From Celeribacter sp. PS-C1 (lineage in GTDB: Bacteria > Pseudomonadota > Alphaproteobacteria > Rhodobacterales > Rhodobacteraceae), in contig NZ_JAHXRW010000008.1 of the NCBI RefSeq assembly GCF_019429625.1, positions 119,177-183,176 of the forward strand: a stretch of DNA of 64,000 nucleotides. The letters run 5' to 3'. Positions 7,854-18,470 of the stretch are shown one piece after another. Each line of letters starts with the position of its first letter. Within the stretch, counting starts at the first letter, position 1. Under the pieces are notes generated by a model. It was given only the letters and a program-made list of their open reading frames with translations. It was not told where the DNA came from and did no database searches. The position numbers and the translations under genes are program-made.

Positions 7854-8474
7854 TCAGTGACAGCCCCCCGGCCCACAGCTGTCGCAGCTTTCACAGGCCC
7901 GCGCGCGGCCCTTCATCTCGATGAATTTCTCGTCCCAAGACTCGCCATCGCCGAATTCGAGAAAGTGTTGATATTGCTCATGCCGGTCCGGCAGGTTGCG
8001 CGCGTGTTTGATCGGGCACCAATAATACTCCGTGCGCCCCGCCACCTCGCGGACATAGGCCAAAAGCCCGTTACAATAGCCGCAATAGATGCAGTTCAGT
8101 TTCTGCATAAAGTTGAGATAGGTCAGCTTGTGCCGGTCCACGGCGATGTATTTTTTACGCTCCACCTTCGGGATGCCATACACCGGAAAACAGATCAGTT
8201 GATAGACCGTCACAAACAGATCCATCAGCGCGAAAGGGATGATCAAACCATAGATCACAGGTGCTGTGACGATTTCCCAAGGCCGCGCGCGGCGCAGAAA
8301 GACTGACCAGCGGACGCGTAAGAGACGGCCGCGTTTGCGCGCCTCTTCCTCAAAAACCACGCGCCCGTTCGAAAGCCGATACTGAAAGCGTTCGCGCGCC
8401 TCTTGGGCTTCTTTTTCAAGCTGAAGTTGCAAATCCCGCAGGCTTTCGCGGAGTTTTTCCACTGTGCTGTTCAT
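7854..8474 (-). CDS. Cys-rich membrane protein of unknown function
   Basis: 206 residues from the ATG at 8474 (MNSTVEKLRES); an upstream in-frame ATG at 8531 is possible. Residues 1-30 are strongly charged and heptad-like, likely a coiled coil. A hydrophobic stretch at about 70-100 (VTAPVIYGLIIPFALMDL onward) suggests one or two membrane helices. The C-terminal half has CIYCGYC, a YYWCPIKHAR segment and ends with CESCDSCGPGGCH, so at least nine cysteines are arranged as if to bind metal or an Fe-S cluster. Homologues are, from memory, common hypothetical proteins in Rhodobacterales. The soluble Cys domain is probably cytoplasmic. No pathway can be assigned. Confidence 0.75.
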   Translation of the reverse strand: MNSTVEKLRESLRDLQLQLEKEAQEARERFQYRLSNGRVVFEEEARKRGRLLRVRWSVFLRRARPWEIVTAPVIYGLIIPFALMDLFVTVYQLICFPVYGIPKVERKKYIAVDRHKLTYLNFMQKLNCIYCGYCNGLLAYVREVAGRTEYYWCPIKHARNLPDRHEQYQHFLEFGDGESWDEKFIEMKGRARACESCDSCGPGGCH

Positions 8475-8745
8475 CCGGGCCTCCAGCCACTGCTTTTCCG
8501 GATAGGGTAGAGCCTTCGCACCGTCTGGCAAGCGGCGTAACGGGAGGGAAAGGCGTTTTTGTGGGAACTGTTGCTCTGCACGATCGTGAAGGCCACGATG
8601 GTGACGATAACAATGTCACCAGTTAAGAAACACTGCGTTGAACGCCGGAAACTTCGCGCCTCGTCCGGCACCCTGCCACATTCTCGCCACATTTAAGACG
8701 CATCAAAACCTTAAATGTTACCTTGTGCCACGGTTTGGTTTTCCG

Positions 8746-9525
8746 ATGTTTTTCTTGATGATCGCCCTTGCTCTCGGCCTCATGGCCCTGCCGCTCGTGA
8801 CCAGCCCAGCCCCGACAGAGGGGCAGATTCGGGCCAGCGGGTTCAATGGCATAGGCGTAATCATCGGCTTCGTCATCACGATCGCGGTGGCGGCAATCAC
8901 CTCTCCGATGTTCGGCTTTGGCTTTGTCCTTGCGGTGCTCATACATGAAGTCGGTTCGGCCATGGCGGTGCGCATCATCGGCCACGACGTGGCCCGCGTC
9001 CGCCTCGTGCCCCTGCCCTATCTGGCCGCGCCGCGCTCGGATCGCCCCTTCGATCACGCGCTTGAGGAAAGTTTTGCCGCTCTTTACGCCCCCGCGCTTG
9101 CGATCCCGCCCATGGTAATCGGCTTTGGCCTCTTCCATGTGCTGGCTCCTATTGCACCCGCGGCAGCCAATGTGATGCGGGTCATGGCAATCATGCTCGG
9201 CACCTTCAATTTCATAATGCTCCTGCCCTTTCTGCCCTTTGGCGGCGGGCGCGTCGTGCAAAGCGTCTCCGACGCCTTCTGGCCCCGGCTCGGCACCTTC
9301 GTAACGCTGTTCATGAGCGCCGCCTTCGCCTCCGCCGCACTGCGCGATCACTCCATCGCCATGGCCATCCTCGCCGTCGCAGGGTTTCAGAGCCTTCTGC
9401 ACCGCCGCCGCCCTGCACAGGAACGCCTGACGCACAACCAGGCGCTTTTGGTGATGTCCTGCTATGCCTTTGTGCTGACGGTACATTTCACCGGCGGTTT
9501 CTGGCTTTTAACCGGGTTGGTCTGA
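8746..9525 (+). CDS. Site-2 protease-like membrane protein lacking canonical catalytic residues
   Basis: 259 residues from the ATG at 8746; earlier GTG (8725) and TTG (8638) starts are possible. Six or more hydrophobic segments. The segment LAVLIHEVGSAMA (residues 62-74) aligns with the M50 HExxH motif but the second His is Ser71. NFIMLLPFLPFGGGRVV (residues 155-171) aligns with the NxxPxxPxDGG motif but the metal-ligand Asp is Gly. Two zinc ligands are therefore missing, which argues for a non-proteolytic paralogue. It stands alone between convergent and co-directional unrelated genes. Confidence 0.7.
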   Translation: MFFLMIALALGLMALPLVTSPAPTEGQIRASGFNGIGVIIGFVITIAVAAITSPMFGFGFVLAVLIHEVGSAMAVRIIGHDVARVRLVPLPYLAAPRSDRPFDHALEESFAALYAPALAIPPMVIGFGLFHVLAPIAPAAANVMRVMAIMLGTFNFIMLLPFLPFGGGRVVQSVSDAFWPRLGTFVTLFMSAAFASAALRDHSIAMAILAVAGFQSLLHRRRPAQERLTHNQALLVMSCYAFVLTVHFTGGFWLLTGLV

Positions 9526-9589
9526 TCCAACATTTGCTTTCCTCTATCGCGATGTCGTGACACTCTGGCTTTAGGTAGAGGGGAAAATC

Positions 9590-10429
9590 ATGGTTCAATA
9601 TTTCACCACCTCCGACGGGCTACGGTTGGCCTATGACGTCCAGGGCGCGGGCATACCTGTGCTCTGTCTCGCGGGACTGACCCGCAACATGGACGACTTT
9701 GAACCCGTGGTCGATCATTTCGCAGGCGACGCCCAGATCATCCGTCTCGACAGCCGCGGCCGTGGCGCCTCGGATCACGACCCGAATATGATGAACTACT
9801 CCATACCGCAGGAAAGCGCCGATGCGCTGGCGCTGCTTGATCATCTCGGGATCGACAAGGCGGCCATCTTGGGCACCTCGCGCGGCGGGCTGATTGCCAT
9901 GGCGCTGGCCGTGACGGCAAAGGCGCGGCTGTCCGGCGTGCTGCTCAATGACATTGGGCCGGAAATGGACCCGCAGGGCCTGTCGCATATCATGGATTAC
10001 TTGGGCCGCCCCTCAGCCTATCGCAGCTTTGAGGACGCCGCCGATAAATTGCCGAAGGCTCTGGGCGCGCAATTTCCCAATCTCAGCCGTGATCAATGGC
10101 TGACCTATGCGCGCCGCATCTGGTCAGAGGGGGACAGCCGTCTGCAACTGCGCTACGACCCGCGCCTACGCGACGCCATCGAGGCGCAAAGTGTCACAGG
10201 CGCCCTGCCCGATCTGTGGCCCCTGTTTGAGGCCTTCGACGGCCTCCCTTTGGCGCTTCTGAGGGGTGAAAACTCCGACCTCCTGCCGCGCAGCACCTTT
10301 GACGAAATGCAACGCCGCCGCCCCGACATGATCGCCGTAGAGGTCAAGGATCGCGGCCATGTGCCCTTTCTCGACGAGCCGGAAAGCCTCGACGTGATCG
10401 CGCGGTTCCTCGCCCGTATCGACGCCTGA
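9590..10429 (+). CDS. Alpha/beta hydrolase
   Basis: 279 residues with GAGGGG upstream. Classical fold: LCLAGLTRNMDDF oxyanion region, DSRGRGASDHDP, nucleophile elbow GTSRGG with Ser97, DKGHVP-like DRGHVPFLDEPE near the end supplying the His. Sequence resembles esterase/enol-lactonase-type hydrolases, but no substrate can be assigned. Followed by a small DMT-type membrane protein and two further hydrolases, none obviously in a shared pathway. Confidence 0.88.
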   Translation: MVQYFTTSDGLRLAYDVQGAGIPVLCLAGLTRNMDDFEPVVDHFAGDAQIIRLDSRGRGASDHDPNMMNYSIPQESADALALLDHLGIDKAAILGTSRGGLIAMALAVTAKARLSGVLLNDIGPEMDPQGLSHIMDYLGRPSAYRSFEDAADKLPKALGAQFPNLSRDQWLTYARRIWSEGDSRLQLRYDPRLRDAIEAQSVTGALPDLWPLFEAFDGLPLALLRGENSDLLPRSTFDEMQRRRPDMIAVEVKDRGHVPFLDEPESLDVIARFLARIDA

Positions 10430-10566
10430 AGGACAGGTTTACCGGACTTGACGCAAGGACACGCGGCGTTCAACGTAACGTGGCAAAGGGTCGGACTGCG
10501 CGGCGTATCAGGGCCACGCCGCGTGAGGGTCTCTTTCGCATGTGTTAACTTGTGTTTTGGTGTTCC

Positions 10567-10899
10567 ATGTATGCGCTTCCTTCGCACCATTTGGTGTTTC
10601 TGGTCCTTGTCGGGGCGGGCTATGCCCTTGCCACCGTCGGAATGAAACTCGTCGCCAGTTCCGGCGCGATGCCCTCGTCCTTCGGCCTTTGTCTGATCGT
10701 CGCGGGGCTTCTCGCTGCGATCATCTTCGAAATCATCCTTTTGCGACAGGCCCCGGTCAGCCAGCTCTATCTCATCGTCATCGCGGTCGAGACGGCCATC
10801 GTCTTGAGCTTTGCCTGTCTGATCGGCGAACAGATTACGCCGCGGCTGGCGCTTGGCATGGGGTTCATCTTTGTCGGGCTGGCGACCGTCGCCCATTAG
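10567..10899 (+). CDS. Small DMT/EamA-like membrane protein
   Basis: 110 residues from the ATG at 10567, four hydrophobic segments (HHLVFLVLVGAGYALATVGMK, GLCLIVAGLLAAIIFEIIL, LYLIVIAVETAIVLSFACLIG, LALGMGFIFVGLATVA regions). The GEQ in the third-fourth loop and the overall size match small multidrug resistance or half-size EamA transporters, although the conserved membrane Glu of EmrE is not at the usual place. Likely an inner-membrane protein; substrate unknown. Confidence 0.75.
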   Translation: MYALPSHHLVFLVLVGAGYALATVGMKLVASSGAMPSSFGLCLIVAGLLAAIIFEIILLRQAPVSQLYLIVIAVETAIVLSFACLIGEQITPRLALGMGFIFVGLATVAH

Positions 10900-10961
10900 G
10901 AGCGCATGAGGTTGAGCCTCCCCTGTGCCCCGCCTATGGTGCCCTCAAAAAGGAGAACCAG

Positions 10962-11849
10962 ATGCGGGTCGAGATCGGAGAGCTGTCGCTGAACGTCGAG
11001 GTGAGCGGGCCGGAAGACGGCGCGCCCGTGGTCTTTGCCCATGCCTTGGGAACCAATCTGCATCTCTGGGACGCGGTCCTGCCGCATCTCCCCGAAGGCT
11101 TACGCCTCATTCGCTATGACCTGCGCGGCCATGGCGGGTCGGACGTGCCGAAGGGCCCCTATGCGATGGGCACGCTGGTGCGCGATGCAGAGCGGCTCTT
11201 GGACGCGCTCAAGGTGCAGGACGCGGTGTTTGTCGGCATTTCCATCGGCGGGCTGATCGCACAGGGGCTGGCGGTCAAGCGGCTCGATCAGGTGCGCGCG
11301 CTGGTGCTGTCGAACACGGCGGCCAAGATCGGCGTGCGCAGCGTCTGGGACAAACGCATCGCGGAGGTGCGCGAGAAAGGTATGGAGGCTCTTGTGGCCC
11401 CCACGATGGAGCGTTGGTTCGCCCCCGGATTTCGCAAAACGGAGGAGGCCAAGCGCTGGGGGCAGTCCATTCTCGACACATCGCTGGAGGGCTATCTCGG
11501 CTGCGCTTCTGCCATTGCGGGCACGGATTTCTACACGCCGACCTCAGGGCTTCGTCTCGCCTGTCTGGGCATTGCGGGCGGCTATGACGGTTCGACCCCG
11601 CCCGATCTGGTGCAGGAAACGCTGGGCGTCATTCCCGGTGCGCAGTTCCATCTGATGCGCCGCTCCGGCCATCTGCCGCCCGTCGATGCGCCCGAAGATT
11701 ATGCCGCGATCCTGAGTCAATTTCTCACCGAGATCGCCCATGTCCGGCGCGATCCGAACCCGCATGATCATCTGCCGATGCTCAATGACCCTCATCACGG
11801 ACATCACCACCACCATGACCATTCCCACGATGAGCATGACGATGGCTGA
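10962..11849 (+). CDS. 3-oxoadipate enol-lactonase-like hydrolase with histidine-rich C-terminal tail
   Basis: 295 residues from the ATG at 10962 (AAGGAGA 7 bases upstream). The core, residues 1-260, closely follows PcaD: FAHALGTNLHLWD, RYDLRGHGGSDVPKGPY, nucleophile elbow GISIGG with Ser94, and RSGHLPPVDAPEDY with the catalytic His. PcaD converts beta-ketoadipate enol-lactone to beta-ketoadipate, but no other pca gene is here. Residues about 262-295 form an extra tail with 12 histidines and many aspartates, including a run of five His. The usual family length is about 260. The tail lies over the 5' end of the next gene, which overlaps by 8 bases. Confidence 0.85.
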   Translation: MRVEIGELSLNVEVSGPEDGAPVVFAHALGTNLHLWDAVLPHLPEGLRLIRYDLRGHGGSDVPKGPYAMGTLVRDAERLLDALKVQDAVFVGISIGGLIAQGLAVKRLDQVRALVLSNTAAKIGVRSVWDKRIAEVREKGMEALVAPTMERWFAPGFRKTEEAKRWGQSILDTSLEGYLGCASAIAGTDFYTPTSGLRLACLGIAGGYDGSTPPDLVQETLGVIPGAQFHLMRRSGHLPPVDAPEDYAAILSQFLTEIAHVRRDPNPHDHLPMLNDPHHGHHHHHDHSHDEHDDG

Positions 11850-12570
11850 CCCTACGATCCTTCTGGTCCACGGCTCCGCCCATGGCGCGTGGTGCTGGCG
11901 CGATCTACTGCCAGAGCTTGAGCGCCAGGGACTAAAAGCCCGCGCGCTCGATCTCCCGTCCCATGGCGAGAGCCTGACGGATTACACGGAAGTCACCCTG
12001 GAGCGCTACCGCGATGCCATTCTGGCCGACATCGCGAAACACGGCGGGCCGGTCGCCTTGGTTGGCCATTCTGCCGGTGGCTATCCAATCACAGCCGTCG
12101 CAGAGACAGCGCCGGATAAAATCGCCAGCCTCGTCTATATTTGCGCCTATGTACCTCAGGACGGGATGAGCCTTGCCGACATGCGCAGAAGGGCTGCCGA
12201 TCAGCCTGTTCTCGACCTGATCGAACGCACCGACGATGGCCGCGCCTTTCGGTTCAAACCGGACGCAGGGATCACAGCGCTCTATCACGACTGCCCCGAG
12301 GAGGTCGCCGAATTCGCCAAGGCAAATCTCGGCCCACAAGCCATCGCCCCGCAGGAAACGCCGCTCCATATCACCGAGGCCTCGACCGATCTGCCGCGTC
12401 ACTATGTGATCTGCGACAACGACCGTGTGATCCCTCCCGCGGAACAGCGCAAGATGGTCCAAGGCTGGCCCGAGGAACACATCCATCACCTGCCCTCCGG
12501 GCATTCGCCGTTTTTCGCCATGCCAGAGCGACTTGCAGATCTGTTGAGCGAGATTGTGCGGCAAGAGTGA
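11842..12570 (+). CDS. Alpha/beta hydrolase (esterase/hydroxynitrile lyase-like)
   Basis: 242 residues from the ATG at 11842, which overlaps the previous stop. Opens ILLVHGSAHGAWCWRDLLPEL, typical of the small plant-type esterase/HNL branch. Nucleophile elbow GHSAGG puts Ser77 in place; the acid lies in ICDNDRVIP and the His in LPSGHSPFF. Translationally coupled to the His-tailed enol-lactonase-like gene. Function otherwise unknown. Confidence 0.88.
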   Translation: MADPTILLVHGSAHGAWCWRDLLPELERQGLKARALDLPSHGESLTDYTEVTLERYRDAILADIAKHGGPVALVGHSAGGYPITAVAETAPDKIASLVYICAYVPQDGMSLADMRRRAADQPVLDLIERTDDGRAFRFKPDAGITALYHDCPEEVAEFAKANLGPQAIAPQETPLHITEASTDLPRHYVICDNDRVIPPAEQRKMVQGWPEEHIHHLPSGHSPFFAMPERLADLLSEIVRQE

Positions 12571-12624
12571 TGGACAGGGCGCGCACTTGCGGCCACAAAG
12601 GCGGGGTTGTTTTGGATACCCACT

Positions 12625-13836
12625 ATGCTCACCCGCCTTCCTGTTCTGTTCATCATCCTCACGGTTCTTATCGACGCCATCGGCATCGGGTTGATTTTCC
12701 CAGTGATGCCCTCGCTCATCCGCGAGCTGACCGGGCGCGCATTGGCCGATGCGGCGATCTGGGGCGGGGTATTGGCGACCGGTTTTGCAGTGATGCAATT
12801 CCTGTTCGGGCCTTTGGTGGGCAACCTCTCGGACCGTTTCGGGCGCAAACCGATCCTTCTGACGGCGCTTTTCGTCATGATGCTCGACTATCTCGTCATG
12901 GCCGTGGCGCCGACGATCTGGCTTTTGCTGATCGGGCGCCTGATCGCCGGGATCACCGCAGCCACGCCCGGCACGGCCGCCGCATTTATGGCCGATATTT
13001 CCGCGCCCGAGGATCGCGAGCGCAACTTCGGCTATATCCATGCCGCCTTCGGGGTGGGCTTTGCCTTGGGGCCCATGATCGGCGGGCTCTTGGCCGGGAT
13101 TGACACCCGTGCACCGTTTTATGCCGCTGCCGTCATTGCCGGGGCCAATATGATGTTCGGGTTTTTCGTCATGCCCGAAAGCCTCGCGCCCGAGAAACGT
13201 CGCCGGTTCGACTGGCGCCGCGCCAATCCTTTTGGTGCCTTCCGCGCCATCGGATCACTCAAGGGCCTCACCGGTTTGCTCATCGTCTTCGGCCTCTATG
13301 AGCTGGCCTATTTCGTCTACCCAGCGGTCTGGGCGTTTTACACGGAAGAACGCTTTGGCTTCGACACGGTCGCCACCGGCATGACGCTCTTTGCCTTTGG
13401 CGTCTCCTTGGGACTGGCGCAGGCGCTTTTGGTCGGCCCTCTGGTCAAACGCTTTGGCGCCTACCGCGTCGCCATGGCGGGGATCGTGATGGATGCGGTG
13501 GTGTTTCTGACCTTCGGCATCACGACGAGCGTGCCGATGCTCTGGATCATGTCGGTTCTGTCGGGCATTTCCGCGATCTCCATCCCCGCACTTCAAGGCA
13601 TGATGAGCCGCGCCACACCCGACGACCAGCAAGGCGAATTGCAGGGTGTCACCGGTTCCATCGCCGCGCTCGCGACCATCCTCAGCCCCTTGGTAATGAC
13701 CGAAACCTTCGCCATCTTTTCGCGACCCGGCACCCCGCATTACATGCCCGGCGCACCGTTTCTTTTGTCCTTGGTCATCGTCATGATCGGGGGGGTAATC
13801 CTCTGGCGCTGGCATCGCCGCCAATCGTTCACCTGA
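12625..13836 (+). CDS. MFS efflux transporter, TetA family-like
   Basis: 403 residues from the ATG at 12625; a TTG 18 bases upstream is a weaker start. Twelve hydrophobic segments. Motif A is present as GNLSDRFGRKPILL in loop 2-3, and GRLIAGITAATPGTAAAFMADI plus GPMIGGLLAGID (motif C-like) follow, all typical of TetA and related drug/H+ antiporters. Would sit in the inner membrane. Adjacent TetR genes are absent, so it is not a classical tetR-tetA pair; resistance cannot be inferred from sequence alone. Confidence 0.88.
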   Translation: MLTRLPVLFIILTVLIDAIGIGLIFPVMPSLIRELTGRALADAAIWGGVLATGFAVMQFLFGPLVGNLSDRFGRKPILLTALFVMMLDYLVMAVAPTIWLLLIGRLIAGITAATPGTAAAFMADISAPEDRERNFGYIHAAFGVGFALGPMIGGLLAGIDTRAPFYAAAVIAGANMMFGFFVMPESLAPEKRRRFDWRRANPFGAFRAIGSLKGLTGLLIVFGLYELAYFVYPAVWAFYTEERFGFDTVATGMTLFAFGVSLGLAQALLVGPLVKRFGAYRVAMAGIVMDAVVFLTFGITTSVPMLWIMSVLSGISAISIPALQGMMSRATPDDQQGELQGVTGSIAALATILSPLVMTETFAIFSRPGTPHYMPGAPFLLSLVIVMIGGVILWRWHRRQSFT

Positions 13837-13929
13837 GCGGTGTAAATCGCATTTTACGCGATTTGATCTGAATCCAAGCATCCTCGACAGAATCTGCTAT
13901 ACTGGCGATCCATAAGAGGAGGAGACCTT

Positions 13930-14118
13930 ATGACACGCCATATTACAGACCGACCGCACCGCAAGTCCGATTCCAGTCGTCTGGTGCAATATTTGAGCCA
14001 AGATCGCTCCAATGGCCGCTCCCGCGTCTGGACCAAAATGGACCGTGAGCGCCAGAGCCCGAAAGGCCTGTCCCGCATCAAACAATTCCTGCGGATTGAC
14101 CGGGGCATTTCGACCTAA
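13930..14118 (+). CDS. Small basic protein of unknown function
   Basis: 62 residues, highly basic (many Arg/Lys), no hydrophobic segment. A near-perfect ribosome site AGGAGGAG lies about 9 bases upstream, a TATACT -10-like box lies at about 13891, and a strong terminator follows at 14149, so it forms a complete small transcription unit. SRLVQYLSQDRSNGRSR and GLSRIKQFLRIDRGIST suggest helices with Arg-rich faces, possibly nucleic-acid or ribosome binding. No family recognised. Confidence 0.75.
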   Translation: MTRHITDRPHRKSDSSRLVQYLSQDRSNGRSRVWTKMDRERQSPKGLSRIKQFLRIDRGIST

Positions 14119-14148
14119 CCCCCCCCGCTTTTCGCGAAGACAGTTTCA

Positions 14149-14172
14149 GGCCCGCACCCGCTGCGGGCCTTT
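14149..14172 (+). terminator. Intrinsic terminator after the small basic protein gene
   Basis: GGCCCGC (14149-14155), 7-base loop, GCGGGCC (14163-14169), then TTTG. Separates the 62-residue gene from the CoA-transferase control region. Confidence 0.75.
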
Positions 14173-14196
14173 GCTTTGCGCGGCAGGGTTAGCCGC

Positions 14197-14273
14197 TGCA
14201 AATCTCATTTGCAAATTCATCCTAATATATTGCTTTTGCAAAGAATGATTCAAAAATCTGTGCGCAAATTGCA
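14197..14273. promoter_or_regulatory. Cluster of TTTGCAAA operators (RamB/ScfR/PccR type)
   Basis: Two perfect TTTGCAAA palindromes at 14208-14215 and 14235-14242. The first is also one arm of TGCAAAT-CTC-ATTTGCA (14197-14213). A further GCAAATTGC-like site lies at 14264-14272. TTTGCAAA is the known core for RamB in actinobacteria and for PccR in Rhodobacter, which controls propionyl-CoA metabolism. The downstream gene encodes an acetyl-CoA hydrolase/CoA-transferase, which fits. The regulator itself is not in this window. Site function is inferred. Confidence 0.65.
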
Positions 14274-14296
14274 TATCCGGGTTGCCTCATCAGAAT

Positions 14297-15951
<1,655 letters not shown>

Positions 15952-15967
15952 GCCAATCGATGACATC

Positions 15968-15998
15968 AAAAAGGCCTCCGGATCGGGGGCCTTTTTTT
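15968..15998 (+). terminator. Intrinsic terminator after the CoA-transferase gene
   Basis: AAAAAGGCC-T-CCG, loop GAT, CGG-G-GGCCTTTTT (TTTTTTT in total). Strong, nearly symmetric, so it could work in both directions. Confidence 0.9.
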
Positions 15999-16034
15999 CT
16001 GGCCTCTTCGCGCATCCTCCGTCACCCTGCCGAC

Positions 16035-16961
16035 ATGACGACAAACCAAATGAACGTGTTTTCAAACACCCTCGCAACCGCGCTTTCGGATGCCGTAGAT
16101 CTGCACCAAACGCTTTTGGCGGAACTGGCACAGGCACATCTTTCCGAAGCGGAGGCCAACGCGCTTTTGTCCCTGATCCGTGAACGCGCAGACGCCCCTC
16201 TTGCCACCCGCCTCTCGCAGTTGGACGCGGGGTTTCTGACCGCTGTGATCCGTCATGGCGCAGGGTTTAACCCTATCCCCGGTGCGGCCTCGGTTCAGGC
16301 CTATCTGCGCGATACCGACATGGCTCCGGTGATCTCCCCCGATCCAAAGACCACGCGCTTCACCGCTCTGCCCTCCGACCGGCCCGGCATGCCCGCCTTT
16401 TCTGACCGCAAGTTTGATCCGTGGTTCGAGAACCTGCGCGAGGGCGATGAGATGCTCTACGGCTACGGGCTTTATGGCGAAAAGCGCAGTGTCTATCTGG
16501 CCGATCAATATCGCGATGCCTCGGGACCGGAACCTCGGGCGCGCCATCTTGGCATCGATATTTTCGCGCCCGCAGGCCTACCCATCACCGCGCCCTTGGC
16601 TGGCCGCGTGCACCGCGTCGCCTATAACGCCGACCCGCTCGATTACGGTCATACGGTGATTGTGGAACATGTGACGGAGGACGGCCTGTCGTTCTGGACG
16701 TTGAACGGCCATTTGGGCCAGCCCATCGTGTCAGAGGGCCAAGAGGTTGCAGCCGGTCAGACCCTCGCCCCTTTGGGTGACTGGCATGAGAACGGCGGCT
16801 GGGCGCCACATCTGCATTTTCAGCTGATCACCAGCCTGCTGTCCCAGACCGGCGGCAATTTCTTTGGCGTAGGCCATGACAGCCTCTGGCCGGTTTGGGC
16901 CGAGATTTCTCCCGACCCGAACCTGATTTTGCGATTGCCTGAGGCGGCGTTCACACTTTAG
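16035..16961 (+). CDS. M23 family metallopeptidase without signal peptide
   Basis: 308 residues from the ATG at 16035 (or 16050). The LytM/M23 zinc site is complete: His171 and Asp175 in RHLGIDIFAP, and His259/His261 in APHLHFQL; GHTVIVEH and GQTLAPLGD are the intervening conserved strands. No signal peptide or membrane helix is visible, unusual for peptidoglycan hydrolases, so export or substrate is uncertain. The N-terminal 150 residues are not a recognised domain. Its stop codon overlaps that of the convergent ggpS. Confidence 0.85.
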   Translation: MTTNQMNVFSNTLATALSDAVDLHQTLLAELAQAHLSEAEANALLSLIRERADAPLATRLSQLDAGFLTAVIRHGAGFNPIPGAASVQAYLRDTDMAPVISPDPKTTRFTALPSDRPGMPAFSDRKFDPWFENLREGDEMLYGYGLYGEKRSVYLADQYRDASGPEPRARHLGIDIFAPAGLPITAPLAGRVHRVAYNADPLDYGHTVIVEHVTEDGLSFWTLNGHLGQPIVSEGQEVAAGQTLAPLGDWHENGGWAPHLHFQLITSLLSQTGGNFFGVGHDSLWPVWAEISPDPNLILRLPEAAFTL

Positions 16962-18469
16962 GCCGCTTCGCCATTTGGCATCAGATCGACCGGCACCTCA
17001 TCCGCGCCAAAGGCCTGCATCTGATCTTCCGCCCAGAAGCGGATGTCTTGCAGTTTGACCATCTTGCGGTTGGTGATCATCCGGCCGCGGCGTTCCTCTT
17101 TCGGTAGGTCGAGCGCGAACTGGATCGCGCCATCCATCGACTTGTGAGAGAACGGATTGGTCGGCACGGCGGCCGCGAGTTCGACCGCAGCGCCCGCGAA
17201 TTCGGACAGGACCAAAACCCCATCCTCATCCGTGCGCGCGGCGCAATATTCCTTGCACACCAAGTTCATGCCATCCGCCAAAGGCGTGATCCAGGCGACA
17301 TCGGCGGCGCGATAGTAGGCCACCAGATCCTCAAACGGCACGGGCCGCGAGATCAGCGCGATGGGTTGCCACTCAAAAGTGCCGTAACGCCCGTTGATCT
17401 TGCCCGCGAGATGCTCGAGATCGCGTTGAATCTCCTCATAGGCGGTCATGTTGGAGTTGGCCGCCACGGAGACATGCATCAGCCGCACCTTGCCGCGCAG
17501 ATCGGGGCGGCTTTCCAACAGGCGCTCATAGCTTTCAAGCTGTTCAATGCCGCCTTTAGTGTAGTCGGTGCGCCCGACAGACAGGATCAACTGACCGTCG
17601 CCGATCTCTTGTTTGATCTCCTTGACCTTAGCCGCCGTCTTATCGCTCTGCGCAAGGCTTTCGATATAATCGACATCGACGCCCACCGGGCTGGCCTGAA
17701 GCCGCACGGTACGGTCGGCGTAGCCCACCTCGGTCACCACGGATTGCTCGGAAAGCGCAGAGGTCTCAGACGCCAGTTCCGGCTTCACCTTCTCGCGTTT
17801 CAGCGTCTCGACCTCCAACAGAGACCGTGCGGCGGAGACGAAATTGTTCACGTAACGCGGGATATGGAAGCCGACGACATCACAGGCCAGAAGGCTTTCC
17901 AAAATCTCCTTGCGCCACGGCAGCACATTGAAAATATCGGCGTTCGGGAAGGGCGTGTGGTGGAAGAAACTGATCTTCACATCGGGGCGCAGCGTGCGCA
18001 GGTAGCCCGGCACCAGCCAAAGGTTGTAGTCATGCACCCAGACCACAGCGCCCTCGGCGGCCTCGGCGGCGGCGGCCTCGGCAAAGGCCCAGTTTACCTC
18101 ACGGAATGTGGGCCAATCGACGGGGTCGTAATTGTAGCGTTCCTTGAAACCATGCAGGATCGGCCAGAAGGCCTCTTTCGAGGAGACATGGTAGAAACTC
18201 GTCACCTGCTCCGGCGTCAGAGGCAGGCGCGAGACGGTGTATTTGCCGTAAGCGTCGTCGATCTCGATGACGCGATCAAAGTCCGGGTTCGCCGGATCGT
18301 CGGCGTGTTTCCACGCGATCCAAGCGCCCTTGTCGACACGCCCGAAAAAGCTTTTGAGCGTCGGCACGATGCCATTCGGGCTTTTGTTTTCGCGATATTC
18401 AATTTTGCCGTTCACCTCGACCTCTTCGTAAGGCTGGCGGTGGTAAACGATCACAAGATTGGAAGACAT
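16958..18469 (-). CDS. ggpS: Glucosylglycerol-phosphate synthase (GT20, GgpS-like)
   Basis: 503 residues, GT20 fold. The N terminus reads [18 protein letters not shown], then [16 protein letters not shown], the pattern of cyanobacterial GgpS and not the SNR...GGL of trehalose-6-phosphate synthase OtsA. Shared GT20 elements are [34 protein letters not shown] and [14 protein letters not shown]. The enzyme joins ADP-glucose and glycerol-3-phosphate to give glucosylglycerol-phosphate. It directly follows an HAD phosphatase and gpsA, which would supply the other two steps. An OtsA role is the main alternative. Confidence 0.85.
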   Translation of the reverse strand: MSSNLVIVYHRQPYEEVEVNGKIEYRENKSPNGIVPTLKSFFGRVDKGAWIAWKHADDPANPDFDRVIEIDDAYGKYTVSRLPLTPEQVTSFYHVSSKEAFWPILHGFKERYNYDPVDWPTFREVNWAFAEAAAAEAAEGAVVWVHDYNLWLVPGYLRTLRPDVKISFFHHTPFPNADIFNVLPWRKEILESLLACDVVGFHIPRYVNNFVSAARSLLEVETLKREKVKPELASETSALSEQSVVTEVGYADRTVRLQASPVGVDVDYIESLAQSDKTAAKVKEIKQEIGDGQLILSVGRTDYTKGGIEQLESYERLLESRPDLRGKVRLMHVSVAANSNMTAYEEIQRDLEHLAGKINGRYGTFEWQPIALISRPVPFEDLVAYYRAADVAWITPLADGMNLVCKEYCAARTDEDGVLVLSEFAGAAVELAAAVPTNPFSHKSMDGAIQFALDLPKEERRGRMITNRKMVKLQDIRFWAEDQMQAFGADEVPVDLMPNGEAA

Positions 18470-18470
18470 A

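Noticed and set aside
12625..13836. Acquired tetracycline-resistance determinant
   Set aside because: Chromosomal composition, no tetR partner or mobile element; only the transporter family is supported.
16958..18469. Trehalose-6-phosphate synthase (OtsA)
   Set aside because: The N terminus YHRQPYEE and [13 protein letters not shown] follow GgpS, and gpsA is in the operon; trehalose remains only as an alternative.
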